Origin: Vallitaleaceae bacterium | GTDB taxonomy: Bacteria; Bacillota; Clostridia; Lachnospirales; Vallitaleaceae | Length of the DNA stretch: 64,000 nt | Direction of reading: 5' to 3' | NCBI GenBank assembly: GCA_028277605.1 | Contig: JANQFZ010000013.1 | Span: 62,001 to 126,000, forward strand | Shown here: in pieces, positions 43,188-54,890 of the stretch | Layout of the letters: the number at the start of each line of letters is the position of its first letter | How positions within the stretch are numbered: position 1 is the stretch's first letter | The notes under the pieces: model-generated | What the model saw: only the letters and a program-made list of their open reading frames with translations | Database searches by the model: none | Told to the model about the DNA's origin: nothing | Translations under genes and position numbers: made by a program

Positions 43188-44453
43188 TTATTGTTTGATA
43201 GCATTTATATTCACTAGATCATTCTGCGAGTAGATACTCTTGGAATGCCATAATAACCACTCTTCTAAGCCTGTATCATATACAGCCTGAATCTGACTAC
43301 TGATTTCTTCACTACCGTAAGCTTGATAGTTGCCTTGACCAAGATAAGATGCTGTAAAAGCCTGCAACCATGGTCTTACAACAGCCAATGGTATCTCCTC
43401 TTCATGGCTTGTATACTTTTTATTGGATGCATTTAAAGTTCCAACAATGGTTTCATAAGGATATAGATCTGAATGCTTGTCTTTTGGAATTCCAAAATAC
43501 CCAAAATCGTAGTGCGAAGGATAAATCATTGGGCATATGACATCTAGACGGCTTGCCATGTTCAAATAATCCTGACCAATCGCTTGGCTGTCTCGTTCAC
43601 TTAGGATAATAATACCAAAAACATCAGCGGATACCTCTATTGGATAGGGTTCTAATTCTTGAACAGCATAATCGACAAACTCTGTTATAACCTCTGCTCT
43701 AGTTTTATTCTCTGCATCTGGCCCTAAGTCTGCCTGTTCTAAATGTTCAGTAGCTTCAAAGCATGTATTGTCGAATTGGATTTCTTTAAATCCTTTAGAA
43801 GCAGCTGCTTTTGCAATATCTAATAGATACTGCCAATTCTCCCTATTATAAGGATTTAGCCAGGTATTTTCTTCATATTTCCAAAGTGTCCCATCTTTAT
43901 TCTTAATGGCATACTCTGGCTTTTTTTTAGATAATAAAGAATCTTTAAAAGCAACAATTCTAGCAATAGGATATATATTATTGTCGTATAATTGATCCAT
44001 CACAACTTCAGCATCAAACTGATTAACTTCAGCATCAATTTGATCCACTAAAGGAATATCTAAATCAAACGTTATTCTGCCCTTATCATCTTTAACATCG
44101 ATAACAAAAGCATTGATATCTGTTTGCTTTGTTAGTTCTATGAGGTCATTTAATTTAGCACTTGAACCTGCTGTAGGACCATTCACAAAAATTCCTCTCA
44201 CGGGAAGATGCTTGTGGTATGGATTGAGTCGCTTAGATGGTGTTAAGTAATCATCAAATTGTACGTGTAATGTTTTGGAAATTCTGTTTTTTCCACCAAT
44301 AAAAAAGGGTAACTGACCCGTCGTGTCCCCTTTAGTTACAAGTAAACGATACATAAATGCCAATAATATACTTGCCATAATGACACTTGTAAAAAAAACA
44401 AATAGCTTCTTATTCCTTCTTCTATTTCTTTTATATCTGGTCATTGCATCCAC
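43188..44453 (-). CDS. DUF4015-type putative glycoside hydrolase, paralogue with altered core motif
   Basis: A 421-residue membrane-anchored protein (helix LFVFFTSVIMASILLAFMY). The TIM-barrel DUF4015 region covers about residues 70-410, with VRGIFVNGPTAGSS, NAFVIDVKDDKGRI, YPIARIVAFKD, WLNPYNRENWQYLLDIAK, VICPMIYPSHYDFG and VRPWLQAFTASYLG. The motif written FDYIRF in the neighbouring paralogue is here QFDNTCFE, and VFGTI reads VFGII. The core Asp stays, but the Tyr-Ile-Arg triad is lost. AAGGTG lies five bases before the chosen ATG; another in-frame ATG three codons later is possible. Confidence 0.8.
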   Translation of the reverse strand: MDAMTRYKRNRRRNKKLFVFFTSVIMASILLAFMYRLLVTKGDTTGQLPFFIGGKNRISKTLHVQFDDYLTPSKRLNPYHKHLPVRGIFVNGPTAGSSAKLNDLIELTKQTDINAFVIDVKDDKGRITFDLDIPLVDQIDAEVNQFDAEVVMDQLYDNNIYPIARIVAFKDSLLSKKKPEYAIKNKDGTLWKYEENTWLNPYNRENWQYLLDIAKAAASKGFKEIQFDNTCFEATEHLEQADLGPDAENKTRAEVITEFVDYAVQELEPYPIEVSADVFGIIILSERDSQAIGQDYLNMASRLDVICPMIYPSHYDFGYFGIPKDKHSDLYPYETIVGTLNASNKKYTSHEEEIPLAVVRPWLQAFTASYLGQGNYQAYGSEEISSQIQAVYDTGLEEWLLWHSKSIYSQNDLVNINAIKQ

Positions 44454-44577
44454 TCACCTTAAATAAAAACCTGTAATATTATACCATATATAACTTAACT
44501 TTTCGACACCTTTTTACTTTTATGAAACAACGGTATACTTAAATCATGTCATTAATAAGGTAAGTTCATACACCATA

Positions 44578-45825
44578 CTATTGGTCTACTAATACTAAAC
44601 CCTTAGTAGTATAGGAGCTTCCAGCATTCCATAAGAGCCATTCTTCCAATCCTGCATCATAAGCCGCTTGTATCTGGGCTCTTATTTCCTCCTCACCATA
44701 GGGCTTATAGTTAGGCTTTCCAAGATACTTAGCGGTAAAGGCTTGAAGCCAGGGACGAACTGTTGCAGCTTTTTGTCCGTTTTCTAAAAGAGCATATTTT
44801 TCATTAGAAAGCATCATAGATCCATAGATGGTTTCATAAGGATACAGATCAGAATGCTGTCCTTTAGGAATACCAAAAAAGCCAAAACCATAATGAGAAG
44901 GATAGACCATTGGACATATGACATCCAGTCTTTTAGCCATTTCAAGATAGTCTTGCCCGATGGTTCTGCTATCCACCTTGCTATTAATGATAGTACCAAA
45001 GACATCGGCAGATACTTCAATATCACATGCTTCTAATTCTTCCATTGCATATTGAACAAATTCTGTAATAACCTCGGTTCTTGATTTGTTCTCTGCATCT
45101 GGTCCAAGATAGGCATGCTTTAGTTTTTTAGTTGCTTCAAATCGAATATAATCAAACTGAATTTCTTTAAAACCAGCCTTTGCTGCCTGTTTAGCAATAT
45201 CAATAATATAATCCCATGTCTCTTTGTTATAGGGATTTAGCCAATGTACATAATCATATTCCCATAGGCTACCATCTTTGTTTTTTATGGCATATTCTGT
45301 TTTGCTTTTTGATAAGTAAGGATCTTTAAAGACAACTATTCTTGCGATAGGATAGATGTTATGATCATAGAGCTGATCCATGACACCTTTAATATTTCTG
45401 ATATATTTTTTCTCAGCATTTATTTCATCTACTAATGGGTGATTCATATCATAAGTGATTCTGCCTTCATCGTCTTTCACATCAATAACAAAAGCATTGA
45501 TTTCTGTTTTATCTGCTAAATCAATAAGATTATTTAAGGCTTTAGTTCCAGCAGCAGGAGCATTGACAAATAACCCTCTGATAGGTTCACGGGTATAATA
45601 GCGTTTGTAATTCGGCTGGGTCTTATGAATATAATCGTCAAAAGTTACCATGAGCGAATCTGTAGTGTTGTCATTATTGCTTTCAGTGAATTCAGAAAGT
45701 ATTCCATTATCTCCTTTATTCTTAAAAAGATAATCAGAACCTATCCAAATACCTAATATAACAATTGCAAAAATTGTTATATATAATAGTTTATTATGTC
45801 TCTTCACCGATTTTCTTCTAGTCAT
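44578..45825 (-). CDS. DUF4015-type putative glycoside hydrolase, intact paralogue
   Basis: A 415-residue protein starting at the ATG at 45825 after AGGAAGGAGCTCTA. One N-terminal helix (LLYITIFAIVILGIWIGSDYL), a Ser/Asn/Thr linker, then the DUF4015 barrel: IRGLFVNAPAAGT, NAFVIDVKDDEGRI, YPIARIVVFKDPYL, WLNPYNKETWDYIIDIAK, IQFDYIRFEATKKL (complete core motif around residue 225), VSADVFGTI, VICPMVYPSHYG and VRPWLQAFTAKYLGK. It is related to GH13-like enzymes proposed to act on surface polysaccharide; the substrate is not known. It is a tandem duplicate of the preceding gene, about 60 percent identical by eye. Confidence 0.82.
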   Translation of the reverse strand: MTRRKSVKRHNKLLYITIFAIVILGIWIGSDYLFKNKGDNGILSEFTESNNDNTTDSLMVTFDDYIHKTQPNYKRYYTREPIRGLFVNAPAAGTKALNNLIDLADKTEINAFVIDVKDDEGRITYDMNHPLVDEINAEKKYIRNIKGVMDQLYDHNIYPIARIVVFKDPYLSKSKTEYAIKNKDGSLWEYDYVHWLNPYNKETWDYIIDIAKQAAKAGFKEIQFDYIRFEATKKLKHAYLGPDAENKSRTEVITEFVQYAMEELEACDIEVSADVFGTIINSKVDSRTIGQDYLEMAKRLDVICPMVYPSHYGFGFFGIPKGQHSDLYPYETIYGSMMLSNEKYALLENGQKAATVRPWLQAFTAKYLGKPNYKPYGEEEIRAQIQAAYDAGLEEWLLWNAGSSYTTKGLVLVDQ

Positions 45826-45970
45826 TAGAGCTCCTTCCTGTTCATTCACTTAATATGATGTAGCATTTGATTCTATGTCCATCTTTATGTTAGTAATATA
45901 TAGGATAAACATTACAAAAGTAATAGCATCTTTATTAAATATCTATTACAATTGCTTAATTATTCAAGTA

Positions 45971-45998
45971 AAAAGCTGCATGCCTTCACATGCAGCTT
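45971..45998 (-). terminator. Intrinsic terminator of lysS
   Basis: AAGCTGCATG (45973-45982) and CATGCAGCTT (45989-45998) form a perfect 10-bp stem with a 6-base loop; on the minus strand it is followed by TTTTTA. It starts seven bases after the lysS stop codon. Confidence 0.85.
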
Positions 45999-46004
45999 AT
46001 GATA

Positions 46005-47534
<1,530 letters not shown>

Positions 47535-47546
47535 TTATCTTACGCT

Positions 47547-48023
47547 TTATCTATAAATGTCTCTTACTTCAAATTTAACATTACCATGAGGCGTTTCTAC
47601 CTCTACAGTATCCCCAACCTTTGAACCAATTAATGCTTGCCCAACAGGAGATTCATTGGATATTTTATAGTTTAATGGATCCGCTTCAGTTGAACCAACT
47701 ATGGCATAATCCACTTCTTCATCAAATTCTAGGTCGAATAATCTTACCTTACATCCAATATTAATCGTCGTTAAATCGACTTCTTCTTCATCAATAACTT
47801 GAGCATTTCTAAGTATTTTTTCAATAACTACTATTCTTGTCTCCATTGCAGCCTGTTCCTCTTTAGCTGCATCATACTCTGCATTTTCTGATAAATCACC
47901 TTGAGCTCTAGCCTCTTTTATTTTCTCGGCAATTTCTTTTCTTTCGACTACCTTTAAATGCTGTAATTCTTCTTCTAGATCCTTTAGTCCATTATAGGTA
48001 AGTAAAACTGGTTTGTCAGGCAT
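47547..48023 (-). CDS. greA: Transcription elongation factor GreA
   Basis: Rescues backtracked RNA polymerase by stimulating transcript cleavage. The ATG at 48023 ([13 protein letters not shown]) gives the usual 158 residues; GAAGGG lies nine bases upstream, and the longer open frame has no ribosome site. The N-terminal coiled coil contains the tip motif [16 protein letters not shown] with the acidic residues that reach the active site. The C-terminal FKBP-like domain has [20 protein letters not shown]. It precedes lysS and follows an uncharacterised gene on the same strand. Confidence 0.96.
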   Translation of the reverse strand: MPDKPVLLTYNGLKDLEEELQHLKVVERKEIAEKIKEARAQGDLSENAEYDAAKEEQAAMETRIVVIEKILRNAQVIDEEEVDLTTINIGCKVRLFDLEFDEEVDYAIVGSTEADPLNYKISNESPVGQALIGSKVGDTVEVETPHGNVKFEVRDIYR

Positions 48024-48173
48024 CCTGCTACACCCTTCCTCATATTCCTTATTTTTATTACAACAAGTATGCCAACCACTATCTAACACACTCGCTAGTA
48101 CTGTTGTAAAAGTACCACATAAAATACTATTCCTTTTTTATCATGGTATTATAACTTAAAGTATCTTGAGTTG

Positions 48174-49127
48174 TCAAGATGATTCTATTATTCTTTCATT
48201 GATTTGATAAAGCGAGCCAATTTCAATAGGATAGCTCTCTTTTATCTTAGCAATTTTATCTTTCATTTTAGCTTTATAGCCATAGCTGTACATATTTCTA
48301 ATGAATCTATTCTCGTAAAGTAAAAGACCATGTAGAAGCGATGGACTGATAAGTTGCTGTTGATAATACACATCTACACGGTTGATGACCTTTAGTGTGT
48401 CCCTCTTTGACAATATATCAAAAATTTTTTCCTTATCAGACATAACATCAATAATGATTGCCCCTTCTTTAAAGCAATAGAACATCTTATCTCTTTTTTT
48501 GCAGCAATTGACAATAATATCGCTATCTATCTGCTGGTTTACACTTTTGTCTGCCATCTGTATGGCAAGACCTGTATGGTCATAGATCGCTTCTATAGAG
48601 TTCTGGTAGGCTTCTTGATTAGAAGTCATAATCGTTAGATGATTAACATTTTGCAGATACTCTAAAACATAGTGCGCTTTCTGTTCCTCATCATCTATGA
48701 CAGCATAGTGTATAGATTTTTTGTCTAAAGGTAGATGGGTAACAAGCTGCTCAATGATTTTGTCCACATACAGATATTGGACTTCTTTTTCATCCGCAAT
48801 CAACATATCGAAATACGCTTTATACGGCATAAGTTCTTTTGATAGTACAGCCACACTGATGTTTTCTTTTAATGCTTTACTATTAAAGTGGTCAATAACT
48901 GTCTTAATATAGTCTTCACTTTTAAGCTGATTTATTGATGTAATAATTGGAAGATATATTTCTACTATTTCTTTGTCTAATACAGCTGTCGAATCAATTT
49001 GATAAGGCACTTTATTTCTAAGTATTTTATGTATGTATTTAATCGGTAAGTACTTGAATAGTGGAAAATTGTAAGGGATGTCATTGAGCGTTTCCATACA
49101 TTTGATAATTGCTAGCTTTTTAAACAT
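48174..49127 (-). CDS. Uncharacterised protein with Rossmann-like segment
   Basis: A 317-residue cytoplasmic protein; the ATG at 49127 is behind AGAAGTGAT. No membrane helix. A central part, IHYAVIDDEEQKAHYVLEYL, then VNHLTIMTSNQEAYQNSIEA, reads like a beta-alpha-beta dinucleotide fold of shikimate-dehydrogenase type, and FKEGAIIIDVMSDKEKI resembles the following strand. The glycine-rich loop is not evident, so cofactor binding is doubtful. It lies between dusB and greA, where many clostridia keep an unnamed gene. No function is assigned. Confidence 0.55.
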   Translation of the reverse strand: MFKKLAIIKCMETLNDIPYNFPLFKYLPIKYIHKILRNKVPYQIDSTAVLDKEIVEIYLPIITSINQLKSEDYIKTVIDHFNSKALKENISVAVLSKELMPYKAYFDMLIADEKEVQYLYVDKIIEQLVTHLPLDKKSIHYAVIDDEEQKAHYVLEYLQNVNHLTIMTSNQEAYQNSIEAIYDHTGLAIQMADKSVNQQIDSDIIVNCCKKRDKMFYCFKEGAIIIDVMSDKEKIFDILSKRDTLKVINRVDVYYQQQLISPSLLHGLLLYENRFIRNMYSYGYKAKMKDKIAKIKESYPIEIGSLYQINERIIESS

Positions 49128-49230
49128 GGCTATCACTTCTTAGATTTTTACTATTAATGTATTATGGACTAAGAAATTATATACATAGTATTTCATGTTT
49201 TGATACTAATTCTTTATAGATATTTTACTA

Positions 49231-50193
49231 CTATTCATTAAAAAGCAAGTGATGCAAATGTTGTTCTAGCTCTGTATAACTGGTTACTTGATGGACAGCA
49301 CCTCTTATTTTGGAAGCATCTCGTATCCCTTTAATATACCATGAGACATGCTTTCTCATTTCTCTCATTGCCACATATTCACCCTTATAGTCTATAAGCA
49401 TCTGTGTATGTCTTAATATAGTTTTTACTATTTCTTGTATACTAGGTTTTTCTAAAATCTCATTATTTTCTAAATAGTGGTTAATTCTACTAAAAATCCA
49501 AGGATTGCCCATAGCACCACGTCCAACTAGAATCCCGTCACATGCCGTCTCTTCAAGCAGTCTTTTAGCATCTTCAGGACCAAAGACATCACCATTGCCA
49601 AAAACAGGTATAGTTACCGCTTCTTTAACACGCCTTATGATGTCCCAGTCTGCTTGTCCACTATAGTACTGCTCTCTTGTTCTGCCGTGAACCCCTATAG
49701 CTGCTGCACCACTATCCTCAGCTATCTTTGCTATTTCAACCGCATTAACCGTTTCATCATTAAACCCTTTTCTAATTTTTATTGTCAATGGCTTGTCAAT
49801 GACTGAAGAAACTTTTTTTACAATTTCTGCAACTCTTTTGGGATGTCTTAATAATGCAGAACCTTCGTTGTTCTTAACCACTTTAGGGACTGGACATCCC
49901 ATATTAATGTCAAATATATCAATATTGGGATTATCAATTTTTCTTGCCATATCTGCTAATAAGCTGGGGTCTGAACCAAACAGCTGTACAGCTATAGGTT
50001 TTTCCTTCGGATCGATGGTTAGAAGCTGCTGTGTGTTTTGGTTTCCATAATAAATAGCTTTTGCACTTATCATTTCTGTATAGACAAGACCACATCCCTG
50101 TTCTTTGCACAAAAGCCTAAAAGGTAAGTCAGTCACACCAGCCATGGGTGCAAGAAATACTGGATTGTCTAAGGTTACATCCCCTATCTTCAT
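49231..50193 (-). CDS. dusB: tRNA-dihydrouridine synthase
   Basis: Reduces uridines in tRNA D-loops using FMN and NADPH. It has 320 residues of the Dus family. The FMN-binding opening PVFLAPMAGVTDLPFRLL, the catalytic-Cys region INMGCPVPKVVKNNEGSALL with Cys near residue 98, KIRKGF, VHGRTREQYYSGQADW, GNGDVF and GVLVGRGAMGNPW-like segments are complete. The C-terminal helical tRNA-binding domain has YVAMREMRKHVSWYIKG. It is 25 bp downstream of coaX on the same strand. Confidence 0.95.
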   Translation of the reverse strand: MKIGDVTLDNPVFLAPMAGVTDLPFRLLCKEQGCGLVYTEMISAKAIYYGNQNTQQLLTIDPKEKPIAVQLFGSDPSLLADMARKIDNPNIDIFDINMGCPVPKVVKNNEGSALLRHPKRVAEIVKKVSSVIDKPLTIKIRKGFNDETVNAVEIAKIAEDSGAAAIGVHGRTREQYYSGQADWDIIRRVKEAVTIPVFGNGDVFGPEDAKRLLEETACDGILVGRGAMGNPWIFSRINHYLENNEILEKPSIQEIVKTILRHTQMLIDYKGEYVAMREMRKHVSWYIKGIRDASKIRGAVHQVTSYTELEQHLHHLLFNE

Positions 50194-50218
50194 AGTTGCT
50201 TCATTCCTTTATTCTGTT

Positions 50219-50989
50219 CTAGACGCCACCGTTTTTTTCATGTATAATTCTTAAGCCATTGAGTGTTAGTAGAGGATCAAAAATATCTATAACATTCGTT
50301 TCCTTATAGATAACCTTTCCTAATCCCCCTGTTGCAATGACTTTTAATTCTTTTTTCATTTCTTCCTTTATTTTTCTTACGATATATTCCACTTGACCTA
50401 TATAGCCATACACCAGCCCTGCTTGCATACTTGTAATAGTATTTGTGGCTAGAATACTCTGTGGTTTTTTAATCTCTATTTCTGGAAGTTTTGCTGATTT
50501 TTGCCATAAAGCATTGGCCGATATTTTGATACCAGGTGACGTAATAGCAGCAAAGAATACGCCGTCTTTTGTAACAACATCGTAAGTAGTTGCTGTTCCA
50601 AAGTCAATAATAATCGCCGGTCCACCATAAGTATAATATGCACTGACGATATCAACGATTCGGTCTGCTCCAACTTCTTTTGGATTGTCTGTTCTAATAT
50701 TGATACCTGTTTTTACACCAGGTCCAACAATGACTGGTTCAATGGAAAAATACTTAATAATACCACTGGTTAAGGAATACATTAGATTTGGAACAACTGA
50801 TGCGATAATAACGTGCTTGATATTTTTTGTATTAATTTGTTTATTTTGCAGTAAATTGCAGATAAACAAACCGTATTCATCCGATGTTCTTGGTGTTTTG
50901 GTTGTCATTCTCCAATGTCCAACTAGATTTTTATCATCAAAAACACCTAATACAATATTAGTATTTCCTACATCAATAACTAATAACAT
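50219..50989 (-). CDS. coaX: Type III pantothenate kinase
   Basis: Phosphorylates pantothenate in CoA synthesis. The ATG at 50989 lies behind GAGGTGTTAACC, giving 256 residues beginning [15 protein letters not shown] (phosphate loop). Other family motifs are [26 protein letters not shown] with the catalytic Asp, [13 protein letters not shown] and [13 protein letters not shown]. Type III enzymes need a monovalent cation and are not inhibited by CoA. It is located between dusB and a substrate-binding membrane component that probably imports pantothenate. Confidence 0.96.
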   Translation of the reverse strand: MLLVIDVGNTNIVLGVFDDKNLVGHWRMTTKTPRTSDEYGLFICNLLQNKQINTKNIKHVIIASVVPNLMYSLTSGIIKYFSIEPVIVGPGVKTGINIRTDNPKEVGADRIVDIVSAYYTYGGPAIIIDFGTATTYDVVTKDGVFFAAITSPGIKISANALWQKSAKLPEIEIKKPQSILATNTITSMQAGLVYGYIGQVEYIVRKIKEEMKKELKVIATGGLGKVIYKETNVIDIFDPLLTLNGLRIIHEKNGGV

Positions 50990-51055
50990 GGTTAACACCT
51001 CATTTTTTATTTTCTATAAATTACGGAAGACAGCAAAATTATGCTGGTTTTGGAA

Positions 51056-51102
51056 ACAGTCAAAGGTGAATATATTAGCTCCATAACGCCCTAAACGTCC
51101 AT
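51056..51102. repeat. Partial copy of the trp-operon hairpin repeat (copy 2)
   Basis: ACAGTCAAAGGTGAATAT...TTAGCTCCATAACGCCCTAAACGTCCAT matches the reverse complement of 2571-2521 (ACGGTCAAGGGTGAATAG...TTAGCTCCATAACCCCCTAAACGTCCTT) with a few substitutions and a one-base gap. The second arm is missing, so this is a half element upstream of coaX. Confidence 0.75.
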
Positions 51103-51142
51103 AGGTGAATTTTTATTGTAGATCAACCGTTAATTAGGGTAA

Positions 51143-51187
51143 AACAAGAGTTAAGCTTGTATATATCTATATTGCTTAACTCTTGTT
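51143..51187. terminator. Inverted repeat between coaX and the ECF gene
   Basis: AACAAGAGTTAAGC (51143-51156) and GCTTAACTCTTGTT (51174-51187) form a perfect 14-bp stem with a 17-base loop. The T-content after it is modest in both directions. It probably marks the end of the ECF transporter transcript. Confidence 0.55.
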
Positions 51188-51255
51188 GGCTTGTTCAGTC
51201 CATGTATGTACGACAATAGTTTAAAAACTATTCATCCATAGGTTAAGTTTATAAG

Positions 51256-51861
51256 CTAGTTCATAAGCTTATTTATACTTTTTCTTGATGCTAGTACAAT
51301 AGGTGTGCTGATGATTGCAGCTACTATCATTTCTACGACAACATTAATTGAAATACTTGCTAGGACAACTTGTTTTACCGTAGAGTCAAATGCTTCTATA
51401 TATTTTTGTGCATACAATAGATACAGCATACCTAAGACACCGGCTGTATTGGCTAAACTTCCAAATATCGCCCCGCTGAATAGGCTGATACGATCTACCC
51501 TCTTTTCATTTTTTATTATTCTCAACAATAATTTTTTAATCAGAATAAATGCCAAATAGGCAATGAGACCAATAAATAGACGTGGTAATACAGATAACCT
51601 CGGATCAATAAATAGTTTGTCAATCACACTGGCTGCTATAATAGCTCGAAGTAACGAAACGATACCAAAACTAATACCGATGATAATACCTTCGAACGGT
51701 CCAAGTAACAAAGCAGTGATGATAGTAGGTATGTGAGCAATCGTTATACTTATGGGTGGTATCATGATAAATCCAATCGGTGTATACCCCAAGATGAACG
51801 TAATTGCAATCATCATTCCTAACACAACCAAACGGCGTGTGCTAAAAAAACTCTTATTCAT
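51256..51861 (-). CDS. ECF transporter S component, probably pantothenate
   Basis: The 201-residue substrate-binding membrane subunit of an energy-coupling-factor importer. The ATG at 51861 is behind CAGGAGGTAAAAAA; the longer frame upstream has no ribosome site. Six hydrophobic helices are seen. STRRLVVLGMMIAITFILG, PIGFIMIPPISITIAHIPTI and GPFEGIIIGISFGIVSLLRA form the PanT/FolT-like pattern. The neighbouring coaX suggests pantothenate. The shared ECF ATPases and T component are not in the window, as is usual for group II systems. Confidence 0.82.
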   Translation of the reverse strand: MNKSFFSTRRLVVLGMMIAITFILGYTPIGFIMIPPISITIAHIPTIITALLLGPFEGIIIGISFGIVSLLRAIIAASVIDKLFIDPRLSVLPRLFIGLIAYLAFILIKKLLLRIIKNEKRVDRISLFSGAIFGSLANTAGVLGMLYLLYAQKYIEAFDSTVKQVVLASISINVVVEMIVAAIISTPIVLASRKSINKLMN

Positions 51862-52079
51862 TTTTTTACCTCCTGTTCTCGTTCCATTAAGGATACAAGA
51901 CATTTTTTTTACACCTCATTATAGCATGATTCTACATAATAGAAAAGAATCAAGAAGAATAACAAAAATCATTACTACCTAATTTATTATATAGTTCATC
52001 AAATGCTGTGATAAGATCATATATTAGTTTTAGTATCAAACTTTCCTTTAGGATTAATAGATTAGTCATGTAACTGTAA

Positions 52080-52514
52080 TCATTCTTTTATTTCACTTGT
52101 TTCATTGTTTATTGTACTTATTGTTGCTTCATTAATTATATTGATGTAGTCTTTTGAATCTTTGTATCCCTTTATTTTTATGAATTTTGAGTATGCTTCA
52201 TCTAAATTATCATTGCTATATGCATTTATAGCTTCCTGATAAGTTTGGGAGTCCAAGTAATTATTATATGCGAATTGCACACCCACACCAATGGCTGACC
52301 CCAATAATAAAGCACCTATAAGAGTAACCATAGACTTAATATTAATTTTGCTTTTTGGCTCTGAGGAGATATTTGCTTCTTCTCTCTCTGTTACTTTTTC
52401 TACTGTTTGTGGGTTAGCTTTTTTAAGCTCTTCTAGTGGAAAACCACATTGTGGACAGCTTTTAGCTTTATCTGATATTTTCTTGCCACATTCTGGACAT
52501 TTTATTAAAGCCAT
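52080..52514 (-). CDS. Zinc-ribbon membrane protein
   Basis: A 144-residue protein. The ATG at 52514 follows TTGGAGGTCAATAGC. An N-terminal zinc ribbon, IKCPECGKKISDKAKSCPQCG, provides four cysteines, followed by a charged linker, one membrane helix (SMVTLIGALLLGSAIGVGVQF), and an extracytoplasmic helical tail (YQEAINAYSNDNLDEAYSKF) that looks like a single TPR-type repeat. Proteins of this layout are common in clostridia and have no established role. It is monocistronic. Confidence 0.72.
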   Translation of the reverse strand: MALIKCPECGKKISDKAKSCPQCGFPLEELKKANPQTVEKVTEREEANISSEPKSKINIKSMVTLIGALLLGSAIGVGVQFAYNNYLDSQTYQEAINAYSNDNLDEAYSKFIKIKGYKDSKDYINIINEATISTINNETSEIKE

Positions 52515-52822
52515 GCTATTGACCTCCAATTCGACCTTTATCATCTATAGTTTTATTGCCAAACCACATTATCATAATTGGCAAAATCTAACCATTAAAG
52601 GACATAGAAAAATTATACATGATTTGGTTGACTATTTCAATTGAATCCTCTATAAAAATGAGTCATTTTTCCTATGCCTCACAAGTCTCATGTATTATTA
52701 TACAGTAGTACTTATACATTATATGGATATAATTCTATAAATTTCCTATTTATGTCACTTTTTGTTATAATATGTGATATAATGTATAAAAATACCATTC
52801 ATACTGTAAGGAGGATATTTTG

Positions 52823-54325
52823 ATGAAGAAGCTTCTAAGATTTTTGCACAATAAAAACGACTATGACAATCTAAATTTTTTAATAAGCGGATATTTTTTC
52901 TTACTATTTTTCGCCACACACATTATCATGGAATTTGTTTTGATTTACTTAGACATGCGCGTTGTTATGATCTATAATATCATTCCTATTATCCTTTTTC
53001 CTATATGCATCTATTTAAATTATAATGATCGTTCAAAAATAGCTATTCTATTGGCTGTAGGAGAATTAACAATGTTCTCAACCTTATCTACTTATACAGC
53101 AGGATGGCGTTTGGGATTTTATTTGTATTTTTTCTCTGTTATTGCTCTTATTTTTTTTACACAGACCATAAAATTAAGGCTAAAAACGATATTATCCATA
53201 TTTGTGGCTTTGTTGGTCAGTATCCTAAAGTATTATACAAAAGAGCTGGTAATACCCGTTGATGATGTAACTATATTCATTTTGTACACCCTTAATTGTT
53301 TTGGTGCAATTGGAGCAGCAGCGATGATTTACTATTATTTTGACAGCCAAAGAATTAAACTAGCTCAGGAAACAAGTAAAACGACCCAATTAATGGATGA
53401 TATAAAAGTCATTCTTGATAGAAATATTTCTATTGCAGATAATGTTAACACCATTGGTCGTAAATTCTCAGATAGCTTTTCTGAAAACCTAGCTTCACAA
53501 AATGAAGTCCATTCATCTGTGGATTTAGTAACCATCAATAGTAGAAAAAATGCCAAAAACAATCAATTAATAGTGCAAAAGTTTTATAACTTTTCTAAAA
53601 TGCTGGAAGAGTTAAAACAATCCGTAATAGAGATTGATAAGAATTCTAATGAAGCACTTAATCTTAATCATCTTGGTAACGAACAAATTGAAACTTTAGG
53701 TGGCAAGCTAGATAGCAATATCAATAGTACTCAGCATTTAGGAAATGCAGTTTCTGAGTTACAAAAAAATGCAGATGAGATTCAAGTTATTATTAATGTT
53801 ATTAAATCCATTGCAGGACAAACCAATTTGTTAGCCCTTAACGCCTCCATCGAAGCAGCAAGAGCTGGTGAACATGGAAAGGGGTTTGCCATTGTTGCAG
53901 ATGAAGTAAGAATGCTTGCAGAGCAGTCTAGCAGTGCTACAGAAGAGATAGTCCATATTATAAACAGTGTTCTAAGCAGTATCCAAACGGCTAAAACTAA
54001 TATGGATGAAGTTAAACAAATCGTCCAAGACCAAAAAGTCTTATCTGAAGAAACTCAAGCAAAATTTAATGAGATTAAAAATAAAATCAATGTAATGACT
54101 CAAGAGATTAAGTCCGCAACCCAAGACATTCATGGTATAACAGAATACAAGGAAGAAATGGTTAAACTAATAGAAGGCTCATCAAAGGATACTAAAGAAG
54201 CCATGGAAGAAAATGAAAATATTGCAATAATTATTAAGTTCCAAAGTGAGTCTATGCAGAATGCTAATAAAATTTTGGACGAGCTGTTGGAATTGGCTGA
54301 ACAATTAAATACAACGGCTTCATAA
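52823..54325 (+). CDS. Methyl-accepting chemotaxis protein with multi-helix membrane domain
   Basis: A 500-residue chemoreceptor. TAAGGAGGATATTTTG precedes the ATG. The sensor part is not a Cache domain but five to six closely spaced membrane helices (about residues 18-175), which end directly in a cytoplasmic linker without a recognisable HAMP domain. The signalling domain (about 240-490) has the intact tip [19 protein letters not shown] and [19 protein letters not shown]. The signal is unknown; sensors buried in the membrane can respond to membrane state or light, but nothing here shows this. Confidence 0.88.
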   Translation: MKKLLRFLHNKNDYDNLNFLISGYFFLLFFATHIIMEFVLIYLDMRVVMIYNIIPIILFPICIYLNYNDRSKIAILLAVGELTMFSTLSTYTAGWRLGFYLYFFSVIALIFFTQTIKLRLKTILSIFVALLVSILKYYTKELVIPVDDVTIFILYTLNCFGAIGAAAMIYYYFDSQRIKLAQETSKTTQLMDDIKVILDRNISIADNVNTIGRKFSDSFSENLASQNEVHSSVDLVTINSRKNAKNNQLIVQKFYNFSKMLEELKQSVIEIDKNSNEALNLNHLGNEQIETLGGKLDSNINSTQHLGNAVSELQKNADEIQVIINVIKSIAGQTNLLALNASIEAARAGEHGKGFAIVADEVRMLAEQSSSATEEIVHIINSVLSSIQTAKTNMDEVKQIVQDQKVLSEETQAKFNEIKNKINVMTQEIKSATQDIHGITEYKEEMVKLIEGSSKDTKEAMEENENIAIIIKFQSESMQNANKILDELLELAEQLNTTAS

Positions 54326-54378
54326 AAATTACATCACTTAAACTTAAATTGAGTAACTTCTAATAGATAATACACTTA

Positions 54379-54423
54379 AAAAGCCAATGATTTCATCATA
54401 AGGATGTAATGCATTGGCTTTTA
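54379..54423 (+). terminator. Intrinsic terminator of the chemoreceptor gene
   Basis: AAAAGCCAATG (54379-54389) and CATTGGCTTTT (54412-54422) form an 11-bp stem with a long loop and a T-run, 54 bp after the stop codon. Confidence 0.75.
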
Positions 54424-54481
54424 TCATTTAAATCAAACTTAGTTAACCTCAGAGAATAAGTGAACAAATAAGTTCCATACG

Positions 54482-54769
54482 TTATACGCTTAAAAATTTT
54501 AAAAGCTCTATACAGTCCTTATAGCCTTGAAAATAAAGGGTTTCCTTTTCTATCCATTCAATTCTTTTGTAACAGTCCAGATTATTTAAAACAAATGTTC
54601 TATTTTCTTCATCCAGTAATTGATAGATTTCTTGTAATTTAAGACTTTCTTTTGTATGTTCGCTTAAAAGTTGACTATACACTTTATCGGAATCCCGAAG
54701 ATCTTTCATAATATCTTCGTGAATATCCGAGAACAGCTCTTTTAGATGTGTTATGTATTGATTAGACAT
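54482..54769 (-). CDS. Small helical protein of unknown function
   Basis: A 95-residue soluble protein, predicted mostly helical: ITHLKELFSDIHEDIMKDL, LLSEHTKESLKLQEIYQLL and a C-terminal EKETLYFQGYKDCIELLKFL. The last segment recalls the FxxGYxxGxxLL ending of small clostridial proteins that often accompany ribbon-helix-helix genes. One such gene lies 121 bp upstream here. AAGGAGGGTCATA precedes the ATG. No named function. Confidence 0.6.
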   Translation of the reverse strand: MSNQYITHLKELFSDIHEDIMKDLRDSDKVYSQLLSEHTKESLKLQEIYQLLDEENRTFVLNNLDCYKRIEWIEKETLYFQGYKDCIELLKFLSV

Positions 54770-54890
54770 TATGACCCTCCTTATGATATTTTCTTGAATT
54801 ACTATCTAAAAAAGGGTATAATAAATCTACCACTAGTTTAGATAGTGGGAGTGATAGGAGTTTTGTATGCTTGTCAGGGCGGCAAAACTC

